In this document: one piece after another, positions 10,470 to 22,754 of the stretch | Position numbering within the stretch: the first letter of the stretch is position 1 | Layout of the letters: every line of letters starts with the position of its first letter | DNA from: Tenrec ecaudatus | Taxonomy: Eukaryota > Chordata > Mammalia > Afrosoricida > Tenrecidae | Reading direction: 5' to 3' | NCBI RefSeq assembly: GCF_050624435.1 | Contig: NC_134535.1 | Coordinates: 128,206,731 to 128,270,730 of the forward strand | Length of the DNA: 64,000 nucleotides | Made by a program: the position numbers and the translations under genes | Notes under the pieces: generated by a model | What the model was told of the DNA's origin: nothing | Seen by the model: the letters and a program-made list of their open reading frames with translations, nothing else | Database searches by the model: none

Positions 10470-11905
10470 AGAGCAGAGCCGGGAGTGGAGCAGTTTGCCT
10501 CCTGCATCCAGGCCCTTAATGAATGGGCCAAACTGCTTCTGCATCTGCCTTCAGCCTCAAACTCTTCAGAAGGCTTCTTTCCACAGCAAGTCCAAGTTTC
10601 AAGCCTGGAGCCAGGGCAGCAGCGGTCGTCAGCAGGTTGAGCCCATCCCCTAGAAGCCATGGCCCTAAGTCTCCCCAAGAGGCCACTGCCCTGTTTCCTC
10701 CTTCTTATATTCCCCGTGGAAGCAAACACTTTTCCGCTTACTCTCATCCCTCCTGGCCCTGGTGCTCTCCTGGGGCTTTCCCTCTGTAGGCCTCACAGGT
10801 CCCTGCAGAGCCTTGTGTCCAGGGCAATGCCGGCCCAAGCCACTGGGGTAGAGAGCAGAGAGGGGTCCTGGGATCATTTCTCTCTGAATGTGCTAGATTG
10901 TCACGATATAAGTGCGAGAGGCTTCATGGTTTCTTGCTTTCTGGGCATCCTCTGAGGCGAATGCGTCTCCTGGCTGGGGCTCACGAGGACACAGTCCAGC
11001 TGTATCCAGCAGGGCTTGCTTCTCAGGAGGACTTCTGATTCATGCCGAGGCCTCAAAAGACCACATCCTGCCAGATCACCCTACTATCTTGTTCAGTGAG
11101 CCCAAAGGGCAAGAGGTGGGAAGGCCAGAAACTTAGAGCAAAGGGACAGGAATGTGGTGGGAACTTCCCTGGAAGACCCGCTCAAAGGCTGCCTAAGCGT
11201 GCTTCCAAGCCCTTGGCAAAGTTCCTTCAGAACTGGCGTTGTTTGGGCACACAGATCCCAGGGACTCGAGATGAGTTAGTGGGGCCACCTGCAGATGCCA
11301 GGCTGTGATGGGGAGAGGGAGGGAGATGCTGGTGGTGCCACCACCAGGACGAGGCATGGTTTTGGTTAATGTCTTTATTAACGACCTGGAAATGGGGAGA
11401 TTAATTAAAATGCACAGATGCCGCTCAAAGGGAAGGCTCAGCAAACACCAGTGAGGACAGACTAATTAGGCTCCAGCACCCTTGGGAGCTGGCAACCTGG
11501 AAATAGCATGATTAGACTCAAACTGGAAACCCAGTGGAGGCAAGATCAATCCAAAACCAACAAGGGAGGGAAGGGCTTGGGCGAGGGCGGGGCCAGGCAC
11601 AGCCTGGGATCCCTCCAAGGGGTGAATGAGAAACGCACGCGCATGCACAGTGCAGGGAGGGGCGCCTCAGCACCCGCTGCCCCCCTCGAGCCCCCCGTGA
11701 TCCTTTCTGGAAACCACTTCACTACCTCCTACCGCCTCTCTGACATGGTGGCAGCAATCGCAGCTCCTGTCTTATTAAAGACATAATCGGGGTTTTCAAG
11801 CGGGCCAGGCAGAGAGCCAAGCTCTCTGTAAGTCAGCGAGTGTCACCCGGAAAAGCTGTTGTGGACTCGCTCAAGCCACAGAACACCAGAAGCCAGCAGC
11901 AACGC
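10470..11905. other. No feature recognised
   Basis: Unique-looking sequence without recognised repeats. Several short overlapping open frames are not supported as exons. Confidence 0.45.
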
Positions 11906-11907
11906 AG

Positions 11908-11908
<1 letters not shown>

Positions 11909-11994
<86 letters not shown>
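11909..11994. repeat. (CT)n microsatellite, long and pure
   Basis: About 43 uninterrupted CT units. Read on the minus strand this is a pure GA tract, a homopurine-homopyrimidine mirror sequence capable of triplex (H-DNA) structure. Confidence 0.98.
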
Positions 11995-11996
<2 letters not shown>

Positions 11997-12189
11997 TGTA
12001 GCTGCTGAGAATCTCCTAACCGCGGGCAGGCCTCTATGGCACAGAGTCAAAACAAAGGCAAGGGCAGCAAGGCATTTTCTCCCGTTCCAACTCAACACTG
12101 ACTGCAGAGTTCTCAAAGGACGGCTGGCCAAGGGCATCCGTGGGCCAGCTAGCTTCTGTGATCTCAAGCCCGACTCATAGAGAGCCCCC

Positions 12190-12320
12190 TCCTTGTCAAA
12201 GTCAAACTGTACCCTGTCGCTTTCTTCACTGGTGAGCTATGAGAAGTTGATCGCCAGGCCTTTCTTCTGAGGCCCCTCACAGTGAACTTGAGACTTCTGA
12301 TTCTTCATTCAGCTAACAGC
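12190..12320 (-). repeat. Long tRNA-Gly-headed SINE fragment
   Basis: GATCGCCAGGCCTTTCTTCT is the reversed diagnostic middle of the long SINE family (AGAAAGGCCTGGCGATC forward). Flanks are poorly preserved. Confidence 0.45.
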
Positions 12321-12324
12321 TCTG

Positions 12325-12955
12325 CGCCTAAAGCACGTGCACTATCCTGGACCTAGGCCTCCACTTTCAGATGTCAGTTTCCCGGTGGGAACATGATACA
12401 CTGTCAGCCGGGAAGAGACACCAGAGAGCCCCTTAGAAAGCAGACTTCCTTCGTTCAGAAAGGAGGTACTGAGATCAAGCCTTCCTGTGGACCAGCAAGT
12501 GGGGAAGGGACTCTGAATGGACAAGGAGACGCTCTCCATGGGGCGGCAGCCGTCCTGAGATGGAGGTGCAAAGCCAGCCGTGGGTTCGCTCTGCACAGTT
12601 GCTGGATGAGATTTTCACATCCTGCAGAGCACACCCTGGCTGGCCCCACGCGATCAAAGACGGAAGGTATGGCGCATGTCAAAACAATGCGCACGGGGAG
12701 CTCCGAGGGGGAGGCAGGACCAGGATCCGCGGGCCAAGGATAGGCCTGCCCCCGGCTTGGCAAGGAGATCAGAAGGGAGCGTGGTCTGCCACTACAAGCC
12801 CCAGGAAATCCCTACCATACCACAACCCCCCATTCCGTGGCCGGAGGGGGGACGCGGAAGGATCTGCAGAGAAAATGTGAGTCAGTTCAGCTATTGGCCA
12901 TCGTGGCATTGTCTCGTGAATGTTGTTTTCTTTGTGTGGGGCCTTCATGTGCCTC
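12325..12955. other. No feature recognised
   Basis: Unique-looking, GC-moderate sequence with overlapping open frames on both strands and no recognised domain. Confidence 0.4.
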
Positions 12956-12965
12956 TGCTACTGTG

Positions 12966-13042
12966 CGTGCAGGTGTGCAGGCGTGCGCGCGCACGTGCTC
13001 ATTCTCTCTCTCTCTCTCTTTCTCTCTCTCTCGCGCGCGCGC
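12966..13042. repeat. Compound microsatellite (GC/TG-rich, CT, CG)
   Basis: GTGTGCAGGCGTGCGCGCGC is followed by CT repeats (13003-13031) and a run of alternating CG (13032-13042). The alternating purine-pyrimidine ends could adopt Z-DNA. Confidence 0.9.
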
Positions 13043-13044
13043 AC

Positions 13045-13665
13045 TGGAGCACCCCTCTCCCCCACATGAAAAGGAGAGGTTATAGTTAGCCAAGTCACCC
13101 CGACATCGCCAGCAACCATTTCCAAATTACGGTCTTCTTCAGAGGCGTTTTCAATTGGGTTTCAATTCCAGCATCTGAGCTAACCCCGCTTCCATGTCAG
13201 AAACCACCGAGGAGAATGTGACGTCTAGATTTCAGGCCGCTGATGGACGCAGCCAGCACAGAAGCTGTCCAGGTCAACCTGTCTCTGGGTGGACTCTGGC
13301 CTCATGTGTCCATTGGGTGTCTGTGGGAGGCATCGGTGCTGCCTGTAAACATCTGTACCTGAGCGAACTAACCTTGTCACAGGGCGGGGTGGGAGTTAGG
13401 GGAGGCACTGCTGAGTCATTGACTCTCCCCACTCAGAATAAACCATGATGGGGAGGACAATATTCCAGACAGCGGGTCTATGTTATCCCCCCTGCCTGTC
13501 AGCAGGAGTCTCACAATGACAGACCAAAGTTGACTTTGACAGTTTCACACACCCATGACCTGAGAAACTTGATGATGCATGACCACCTGCTCCCACCGCT
13601 GACTACTTTGACCTGGGTTATAGTAGTTGGGTCCCAGACAGAATGGGAAAAAAATCTGGAGCACT
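13045..13665. other. No feature recognised
   Basis: Unique-looking sequence between two microsatellite blocks. Confidence 0.4.
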
Positions 13666-13666
13666 G

Positions 13667-13705
<39 letters not shown>

Positions 13706-13773
13706 CACACGAGGGTCTTCTAGAAGAGTAGAGTCCCATTTTAATTCCACTTTTCCATGAAATTTTTGAAGCC

Positions 13774-13810
<37 letters not shown>

Positions 13811-13826
13811 AGAGAGAGAGAGAGAC
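13667..13826. repeat. Twin (TG)n tracts with an (AG)n end
   Basis: TG tracts at about 13,668-13,702 and 13,776-13,807 flank roughly 70 bases of unique sequence. An AG run follows at 13,810-13,826. Confidence 0.95.
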
Positions 13827-13829
13827 CGT

Positions 13830-14950
13830 GAAACCATTGCCCTGAGACACTCTTTAAAACTTAGAACTGAAAGGATCTTTTAGCCAAACAGCAGAGGCAC
13901 ACACTCACAAAAGAGGGCATGACCCATGAGATCAGCATCCTACTTAACACCCATCCGTGTGAATCATGACTCCAAAGCAAGGAAGGGAGGGTACAGGGTT
14001 AGGGAACCTAGAACACTGGAGGGGGTGTAGATGGAGCACCTTTAGAGAGAACCCAGACCAGACACGGTGCAGTGCAACTAACGTGGCTGAGCAATTTGTA
14101 TTGCAGAAATGATTCAATGGGATCCTCATGTGCTGTGTCAACTTTCACCAAAATGCAATATTATTATGACTATTTTTCTTTTTAAAGGAAGGAGTCGGCT
14201 TTAGCTCAAGAGCTGAAAGCTAGGGGAAACCCCAAGGATGGCATCTATTCCCACTCTGGTGGCCTCCTCCGAACCAAGACCACAGCTGGCTTGGCAACGC
14301 CCAGACCTCTTCTGGTGCATCAACTAAAGCAGCAGTAGCAGCAGCAGTAAGGCCAGGATCAACCCAAACCATACTGGTTTGGCCCAACGAGGACTTGGCC
14401 ACAGCAAGTGTGGTCAGATGGCAGCCTCTCTCCTCCAGGATTGGCAATCAGATCGGTGTCAAATATAGCCTACCGCTCCCCTCGCATGCCACCCTCTTGC
14501 CACACACCAACTTCCTTTCACGAGGATGAGGTATTGGCAAGTGGCCTGTGGTTGCCTGTGGCATGGACCTGTTCTCGAGGATGCCCGTGCGTGAAAACTC
14601 TACTATCTTCCATCTCTCTGGGTGGCACCTTGCTGCTTTCGTCCACTCCAACAATGACAGACAAAGAAATGGAGGTCAAGAAGACTTCTCTCGGGTGATT
14701 TTCCGAGTCTCTTCTCGCCCACGTGTGGAATGAGACTGGGATGGGATGAGCCCACCGGAGCAAGTCAATCTTGGACCCAAACGGGAGTGTGTGGCAGACA
14801 CATCATAAACATTATGACTCCAACCCCAAACAGTCTAGTGACTCTCTCTCTGGGCAGCTGGGCGCAAACCAAACGAGAGTTCATTCTCTGAAAGCAAACT
14901 TGGCACACAGACTCTGAAGCCAAAGCTGTCTTTAATCACAGACCCAAGTC
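13830..14950. other. No feature recognised
   Basis: Unique-looking sequence with a short CAG-like interruption near 14,330-14,348 (AGCAGCAGTAGCAGCAGCAG). No exon is supported. Confidence 0.4.
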
Positions 14951-14954
14951 ATAA

Positions 14955-15190
14955 TAATCGCTGTAATAACAGCAAACATTAACTGAGCCTTACCAGATGC
15001 TAGGGACTTTGCAGAACACTTTACATGGATTATCTCAATTAATCCTCACAGATACACAACTGTTATCCCCACTTTGCAGCCGAGGAAACTGAGGCTCAGA
15101 AGGATTAAGTAATTTGCCCAAGATCATATGAGAGTTGAAAGGCAGAGCTAAGATTAAAAGCCCAGTCTGTGTGACCTCACAAGCCTTGAG
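14955..15190 (+). repeat. MIR, nearly full length
   Basis: A clear mammalian-wide MIR: AACATTAACTGAGCC, ACTTTACATGGATTATCTCA, ATCCTCACAGATACACAACT, GAGGAAACTGAGGCTCAGA, TAATTTGCCCAAGATCA and a final AAGCCCAGTCTGTGTGACC. It is an ancient insertion and one of the best-preserved repeats here. Confidence 0.9.
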
Positions 15191-15444
15191 TTTAGCCAAT
15201 ATTATAGAATGTCTCTCAACTCATTCCAGAGAGTCCAAGGCACCTGCCACTCATGTATAGTAAGCTAGGGACCGAGTATGCTGGTATATTAATGCTTCTT
15301 TCCGGGTTTTAAGTAAAAGGCACTTAAGACACTTGTCCATTGAAATGTAAAGAGGTCATTTCACAGCCTTTTCATCCTAGCTGAAAGGCATGTGTATCCA
15401 ACCCAAGCTCGGAGTATCCTTTACTCTTGAATTTGTTCCCCAAG

Positions 15445-15653
15445 AGGAGCCCTGGCTGAGGGCTTGTGCTAACTGAAAGATGGGTGATTTGATACCACAG
15501 CTGCGCTGCAGAGGGAGATGTTCAAGGCGGTTTCTGTAAAAACCACAGCCTTGGAAACGCTACAGGGGTGTTCGCTGACCAATAGTGTTGCGATGAGCTA
15601 GAATCTAGGGGAATCTAATTCGATTCTAACTAGAAAGCAACGCGTTTTGGTTT
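15445..15653 (+). repeat. AfroSINE-type SINE
   Basis: It starts AGGAGCCCTGGCTGAGGGCT, has the diagnostic middle AACCACAGCCTTGGAAACGC, and ends GAAAGCAACGCGTTTTGGTT. A small internal duplication (GAATCTAGGGGAATCTAATT) distinguishes this copy. Confidence 0.75.
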
Positions 15654-15927
15654 CCCCCAATGCAAGATAGCCCTTTCCTCTCTTCTTTTAGGATGACCAA
15701 GAACCCAGGAATCCTTTTAAAATACTGGTTGCAATTTTTTTTCGCAGGTGGGACATTTCAGAATCTTTGGTTCCCATAGATGGTGGTGCATTTGCTATTG
15801 GGAAGAGAAAGAAAATAATGTGAACTCTGGACATACCTCCTGTTTTCGTTCATTCATTAAAACCAAGTTGGCCATCAACTAACTGGCTTTGTGACTCGGG
15901 AGAATCACAGCTCTCCTCTGGGTCACC

Positions 15928-16117
15928 AAGGAGCTCCTGTGGCGTAGTGGTGATGAGTTGGGCAGCGAACTGAAAGGCCCACAGTTCAAACCTGCCAGAC
16001 AGAACTTCCTAGTCCAGTCAAGAGTTACCATCTCAGAAAGCCACAGGGGCAGTTCTGCGGGGTCCTGTAGGGCTGCAATGAGTGGGCATCGACTCAGAGG
16101 CACGGACTTTGGTTTGG
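15928..16117 (+). repeat. AfroSINE-type SINE, well preserved
   Basis: AAGGAGCTCCTGTGGCGTAG, CACAGTTCAAACCTGCCAG, GTTACCATCTCAGAAAGCC and GGGCATCGACTCAGAGGCAC follow the family order from tRNA-like head to RTE-like tail. Confidence 0.85.
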
Positions 16118-16534
16118 AGATGTTTCTGGGCCTCATTTCTTAACCACGTTTCTCCACACAAGGGCGCTACTGCTATTTTGATCAGGATGCTTCTTCCTGG
16201 TGAGTTTTGCCGCCGTACATGAGCAACTCTGGCCCCCATTCTGACGGGTCCACAGTGCTTCCTAGTCACGGTGACGATCAGACATGAGAAACAGTCACGT
16301 GTCCCAAGATCCTGTTTCAGGAGACCTCCATGCCTAGGGCTAAGAGTCACCTAATGTCGAGCTGGTGCTTCTTAAGCATTCAGAAGCAGCGATTCTTAAC
16401 CATGTTTTGATCATTCGTAGATTGTGATACAGGATGAAAGGAACCTTTCCTCAAAAACACATTCACGTGTACATAAGGGAAAAGATATGCAAACGTTTGA
16501 GCAGTTCACAGACTACTGAAACCTTAAACTGTGG

Positions 16535-16780
16535 GTGGTTTGCTGTTGGTCTCACCCATAGCAACCCTATGTATGAACAAGAGAACAAAACACCACCTGC
16601 TCCCGGGCCAGCCTCATTTAAACCCCTTGTTGCAACCACTGGATCCACTCCTATCTTGTTGAGGGAATTCCTCTTTATCGCTGCCCCTCTCCTCTACCAA
16701 GCAAGATGCCCTCCTGGTTGCTTGGCAACATGTCCCAAGTACTAAAGGGTTGTTAGGAGTTGGAATCCACTTGATGGTAG
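16535..16780 (-). repeat. RTE-type LINE 3' fragment (probable)
   Basis: The order GTCTCACCCATAGCAACCC, AACAAAACACCACCTGC, TTGTTGCAACCACTGGATCC, TTGAGGGAATTCCTC and ACCAAGCAAGATGCCCTCC resembles the reversed 3' region of the afrotherian RTE LINE whose end is shared with the local SINEs. The assignment is from recall and comparison with the long SINE copies in this window. Confidence 0.45.
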
Positions 16781-16784
16781 TAAG

Positions 16785-19598
16785 TCGAAGCCTAAGCTAG
16801 AGGCTTACAATCCAAGATGAGAAATCGTTCAACTACAGTATTTCATGGGTGCTGTCACAAAATGTGGCCAAGAAATTAGATGGTGCCCGGCTATCAGATA
16901 AAATAGCATGTGGGTCTGAAAGGCTTGTCTCCAAATAAACAGCCATCTAAGTGACATGCCACCTAAGCCTACGTGATTGTAAATCATATAATTCGAGGTT
17001 GAAGTAGGGATTAGTATCAGAGCCTACATTGGGATAATCTGGATTGCAGAAGGCAATGGATGACAGTGAGAGCCCAGCATAAATTTGTGGGATCCACATA
17101 GGAAATAAGGTTCCGGTGATCTCCCTCTATCCATACATAAGGGTGGGCAGGTAGGTGGTTACTAAACAGAGTGCATTGGAGAGATGAGTGTAGGCGATCA
17201 ATGGGATAAGCCTGACTGGAACTGTTGAAACTTGGTCAGTTGATCCCTCTCTGATGCACGCTGGACCGGCTCTGGTTTTCAACATCTTCTGCATTTTTGT
17301 TTGTTCGTATTAAGGTGTACCTCCGAGGTGCTAGATCATTCGGGGTTACCCTCTTGAAGTGGCGCCATATGTTTTTCTGGATTTTGGCGTATGAAACCCA
17401 GGATGGATGAACCTATAAGGGTAGCTAGGAAAATAAGGGTTAGGGGGAAGGCACAGGGGTATAGAGTGGTGATGATGGTGATGGTGGGGAGTGTAAAAGG
17501 AGACGATGTCAAGGGTCCAGGAACAAAAAGAATGTTTGGAAACTGATTGTCGTAGCAATTGTACCATTCTGCTCGACGTGATTGAACTATGGAATGACAT
17601 GATATACGTATTAACTCCCACGTAACAATACATTTTTTAAAATAAAGCATTTCAAAAGCTCCTTCTAGCTGGAAAGCTTTGTGCTGTGTTGGCAGAGCTC
17701 TGTTGTGCCGAGCCTTCAAAAGCCCAGTGCCGTCAATACGATCTCCTTTTCTGATTCGACCCAGTTTTCCTGCTCGCCTTCTGCACAAAGCGATGGAGCC
17801 GGGCACTAGGCATCCTTATCTACCGAGCTTCTCATACAATGGGAAGGTTGTGGGTTGTGGGGGAAGAGGAGTGACTTGGTCAGGGCAACACCAGATCCCT
17901 GCAGCCCAGTTCTCCAGTGGGCTAGCCTAGTATCATACTGCCCATCAGGGACCACCCGAGGAGGAGTCCAGGCAGTGTCCGGATGTCGAACGGAGTTCTG
18001 ATTCTAAATCTGTTTGGCTGAACATGTACTTAACTTGAAACAGGCCCAGCCTGTGTCTAACATCAGTTAGTCTAAGATTTGTCTTACTGTATAGCGCCCA
18101 GAGACTTAGGAAAGACGAAGGCTGTATGGGAGGACTGCCTGTGGATGCTCCTAAGGCAAGGACTGCCTGCCCACACAGCTTGGCAGCAGCGCTGCCTCCA
18201 GAAGGTGTAGGGGAGAGTAAGAGGCTGACCAACAAGGCGTGTTAAACATTCGGGCTAGGACTGACCACTTAGCAGCCTGGACACAGAGCCAATCCAAAGG
18301 GTGGTCCAGGGAACAGAGTCCTTCCCTGTTTGCCCTCAGCACACCTGTAGGTGGCATCAGTGCAACCATCTGTTGTATCTGCAGGGCTTTGGGAAGGAGC
18401 GCCTTTTCCTTTCCACCTCATGTTCTGCCATGACCTTGGATGGCGTCCCCTCTAACCTGAGGGCTTCCATACCCTTTGCTGAGGATCCTCACAACCAGCA
18501 CGCTCCCTATGTGTCCAAGGTACTTCCAAAGTCAAAGCCAGTCCGCTGTCATTCAGATTAGAAAGGAAAGTCAGGGGGCGGGACACTGCTTCGGGCCCGG
18601 ATGGAGGCTGGCCATACTCCGCACAGGACAGGGCAACAGTGGGCAGGCTGCCGTCCAGCGACAGACACAGCCTTAGAAACTACCCCGGAACCCTGAGAGA
18701 GGAGGACTCAGTACACTTCGAGGCTCTCTTGAAATGTCTTATAAAAAGTTCAAGATAAGAAGGGATGATCAGAAAAGACACCAGGGCCAGACAGGGTACG
18801 CAATGCCTGTTGCCAGTTTGTAAGACATGGCTGTGGGCTTTTTACCCCTTCCCATGTAGTGGTACAGTGTGTGGCCCATCCCCTTGAATCTGGGTAGGCT
18901 TGTGACTGTTTTGATCAACACAACACGGTTGATGGAATCCTAAGCAACTTCCCGTGCCGTGTCCTCAAGCACCATGCAGTGCTTGTTTGGGTGTTAGAGT
19001 CATCAAGTAAGTAGTCTAGTAGTTCTAAGTCCAAGGCAGGAGAGTCCAGGAATAAGTGCTACTACCTTAAAGAGTCCCCTAGACCGACCCAGCCTCCCAG
19101 CCAAAGCATGAGACATGCAGGGCAAGAGGCCTTGGCTGATTCTGACCAGCCCACCTGCCAGGTGGATCTAACCAAATAAACCTCCATTTGTGCCGTGTGG
19201 CAGAGAACATCCACCCAGTTGAGCCCTGCTCAAATTCCTAGCCCAACCCTCCCCCCACAAATCATGAAGCATGATCAAATGGCTGTGATATTAACCCACT
19301 CGTTTATGGAGTGCCTTGTGACACAGCAAAAGACAGCCGGCACCCCCGTGGTTAAATGTGTATATGTGCAAGGGGTGAAGGCGCTTTCTTTGAGTGCCAG
19401 TGATTTCATTGGGCGTTCTCTGAAGGGTCTGGATGAATGGAGACGAGCACTCGGCCACCTACTCAAGGAGAGAGCTGTGGGGCGCAGGCCAGTCCGCGGA
19501 GCTGTAGCTCCCCGACGATGAGCTCCAGCTGAGGGCCTGATGCCCCTGCAGAACTGGCGGTAAAGTGGCAAGGCAGGGGTGTGAGGGCACCTTCTACC
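16785..19598. other. Unique stretch; no gene recognised
   Basis: No exon or clear repeat was identified. A 156-codon minus-strand frame (17336-17806) ends in a hydrophobic Ile/Thr/Leu-rich stretch reminiscent of a mitochondrial protein, but no mitochondrial gene could be aligned to it. The remainder is unremarkable. Confidence 0.4.
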
Positions 19599-19600
19599 CA

Positions 19601-19740
<140 letters not shown>

Positions 19741-19872
19741 AGACAGAAGGAGAGGAGAAAGGGCTTTCGTGAACAAGGGGTTTCAGGTGAGGCCCACACC
19801 TATGCAACCAGGTTAGGGAAAAACAAGGTAGAAGAGACTAATCCTCTAAAGCCACCTCTATGGTGTCTGTGA

Positions 19873-19916
19873 CACACACACCACCACCACCACCACCACC
19901 ACCACCACCACCACTA
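19873..19916. repeat. (CAC)n trinucleotide repeat
   Basis: A short ACAC lead-in followed by about 12 CAC units. It lies only 130 bases from the compound GA/TG microsatellite. Confidence 0.95.
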
Positions 19917-19919
19917 CCC

Positions 19920-22185
19920 CCCTCCAGGAGGTTTTCCCTTCAATCCAGGTGAGATAAGGCTCCACTGGCCCCTCCGGGGTAGCTCGGCCCCTCCACTGAA
20001 CTTGCCTTCTGTCCCTCCTGGCCATGGGCTGCAGGCACGGTGGGCAGTGCAGCCCGTGGAAATCATAAAGACATGAGAAAAGTCTGCTTCCAAACACACG
20101 CCTTGGCAGGAAGTCAAGCTGAAACAGGCCTCGCAGTTAGCAGGCATCCGTGCCTCGTTCCAGGAGTCACAAGGGGCAATGCCCACCGGTACTGCCCTGG
20201 GAAAGGCGACAGGGCAGGACTTCGACCTGCTGTCTGGGCTTCGGCAAAAGGCAGTGTGTGTTTGGCTGTGTGGGGTGTGCAGGGAGGGGTGGAGAGAAGA
20301 AGAGAAAAACTCAAAGGGGACAGAGCATCCAGGGGTTGGGCCTCAATTCTGCCCTGGCCGCTGATGGGCAGACCTTGTTTCAAGGCGCCTCACTTGACTG
20401 CACGGTTTTTAAACACAGCACCCTCTGGGGCCATCCTGTGCTGTGCGCCAGTCTGCGGGCGCCCACTTCGTGTCTGTGCCCAACGCTGAGCTCTTGCTCT
20501 CGTGGACGCAGCGGGCTTCCATACAGTGGAAGTAAAACTGCCATAGGCACTGGGGAACCAACAAGTCCGTGCGACTTGCTTTACAGTGAGACCGGATTGA
20601 CTGCGGTGACCTGCCCCCCAATACCTCGGAGCTACGCCTGTCTTATTCTGCAACCTCGGGCCGGCTCTCTTTTGTCTTCCGTTCCCTTTTGCTTCTCAGG
20701 CTTTGGTTTGCCTTCTGGAGAGTGAGTGGGTCAGAGGGAAGCAGCCCCTTGAGTACGCTGGGCTTCTAGAAGCCCGCCAGACACAGGGGTCTAAAGAAAC
20801 CGGGCTCCGGGTTTGGTGGCCCTGCTCCCCTCCCCTGGAGCACAGAGGAATCCGAGTGGCCTGGGTCAGCGGGGGACGGTCCTTCTGATCCCACTCAAAG
20901 CCCCAGAGGCTCTGTTCAGTTCAAGAGGAAGGCCCAATGGCCTCCCAAGGATCCCTGTGAATTGGACATGTAAGGACAGGCAGACAGGCAGACAGGCAGG
21001 CAGGGGACTCTTCGAAGGCCTCATGACGGAAGAGAGAGGCTCTGGGTCAAGTTTGCATTTCTCATTACTTCTCCAACCCTTCTCAAATTCCTTTTGTTTA
21101 GAAACCTCCTTGAGTTTCTGAAGGCTCCCCCCACTGCCCCACCCCCTGAACAACTTCAGTCTTGGAGTTCCCCAGCCTGTAACCCTTCTGGATAACACAT
21201 TCCATATGTCTGTCGGTCACTCTCGGCAAGAAACATTTACACTCACTTTTCTGGTCACCTCCACCGGGGTCTCTCCACACTGCCTTCTCCCTGAGAAACA
21301 GCCCCCACCAGCTCCCTCCCAGGGCCTCTTGTCCAGAAGCATCAAGGTAGACCAGGACGGCGTGGGCTGGCCCTCCCAGGTCAAGGCCCATGTAGAATGC
21401 CTGCAGGTCGCCGGCCGTCCGCAGAGGGCCTGGACCTGCCTGCCCTGCCAACAGCTGCAGGGAGACCCTTCTTTAACATGGGGCTAACTGAGCAGTGCTT
21501 TGATGGAGCCTGCCACAGTATTTGCTTAGAGCATGCTTTTCATAGCCGGGCAACACCGCATTCTATAGTCTTCCTGCTCCCCTTCCTCCCGGGGCTCCCC
21601 ACAGTGGTAAAGCAAGGCTGACGAGAATGTTTCCAACAGAACTCCCAATGCTGCCTCTGCTGATGTCCCTGTGGCAAACATGCCGCCCCTCCTCGCCTGT
21701 CTCCCCCCCCCCCCACCCCCCCCCCCGGCACAACCAGCCGCCTTTCTGGGGCATCTACCAAGACGGAGCTCCACTCTGGAAACCTGCAATGGCTCCCCGC
21801 ACAGCCTCACGCTAGCTTTGGTGAGGTGCCCCAAAGACAGAGGGGGAGGGGTTCAACCACTGGGGGGGCGGTGAGTCAGAAAGACTGAACAGTGACTTGG
21901 AGGGGGTCACGGAGTCTGAGGAGTCGGCTTGCAGTTTCGCTTCACTTCAAGGCTTCCCAATCATAGGAATGCTCTAGGGACCCGCAGGAAGACACTTTGA
22001 AAGGAGCAGGCTGCAACCACTAAGAGAACCCATGCGGGCGGGAGGCCGCAGGGGCCCTGAGGAGATTCAGTCCTTTTTCCTAATCGACGTGCAGGTTCTA
22101 CTGGGGAACCTTGCCTGAGCAGAAATGTCCTCGCCTCTCTTGGATGAACAATGAATGAGACATTTAGCACCTACCGTGTGCTAAG
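19920..22185. other. Unique stretch; no gene recognised
   Basis: It contains a small CAGA/CAGG tandem at 20,975-21,005 and a poly-C/A tract at 21,705-21,727. Open frames up to 191 codons occur on both strands without recognisable domains. It is relatively GC-rich compared with flanking DNA. Confidence 0.4.
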
Positions 22186-22187
22186 GA

Positions 22188-22375
22188 AAGGAGTCTGGTG
22201 GTGTACTGGGTTGTGAATTGGCTACTGACCTCAAGGCCGGCAGTGCGAACCCACCAGCAGCTCCAGGGGAGAAAGATGAGGCTTTCTACTCCAGTCAAGA
22301 GTCGCCATTTCAGAGATCCACAGGGACCGTTCTATCCTGCCCTACGGGTCTCCGTCAATCTGAATCTACTCCGTG
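22188..22375 (+). repeat. AfroSINE-type SINE
   Basis: AAGGAGTCTGGTGGTGTACT, AGTGCGAACCCACCAGCAGC, GAAAGATGAGGCTTTCTAC and AGAGATCCACAGGGACCGTT follow the family order. Confidence 0.8.
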
Positions 22376-22579
22376 CCAGTGTGCTGTGACAAGGACGATC
22401 ACTTAAAACGAACATCAGACACTCTCTAGCTCTTTCAAGGTGGGTCAAGTTGAGAAAATTGCTGCTGCCATCTGCTATCCACGTGGCCCTGACTCAGGGA
22501 CACCCCTTTCACAAAATGCTGTCCTGCCGGCCCTATGTCACCCTCAGGAGCAGGGGTGAATCAGGCAGCTGTGATCTCT

Positions 22580-22750
22580 AGGCTTTCATGGATGGAGTGT
22601 CAGAGATAGATTGCCAGCCCTTTATTCCTACTCTGCCTTGGTCTAGATTCTCTGCTAAAACCTGATCAGCATCATAGAAGGTGGACTGGCCGGGAATCAA
22701 ACTCAGGTGTCCCACGGAGGTGAGCAGTCTTACCACTGACCTGAATGGGC
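22580..22750 (-). repeat. Long tRNA-Gly-headed SINE, 5' part
   Basis: Reversed copy. GATAGATTGCCAGCCCTTTA and AAACCTGATCAGCATCATAG match the body. GCCGGGAATCAAACTCAGGT is the reversed B box of the tRNA-like head, and ACCACTGACCTGAA ends it. Confidence 0.7.
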
Positions 22751-22754
22751 TAAG

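Noticed and set aside
13511-13850. Minus-strand frames of about 100 codons with Thr/His repeats
   Set aside because: Microsatellite translation artefact.
17336-17806. 156-codon minus-strand frame with a hydrophobic Ile/Thr/Leu stretch, considered as a nuclear mitochondrial insertion
   Set aside because: I could not place it in any mitochondrial gene, and the first half shows no such character. A search against mitochondrial genomes would settle it.
20150-20725. 191-codon plus-strand open frame
   Set aside because: Overlapped by several equally long frames on both strands in a GC-rich stretch, with no domain recognised.
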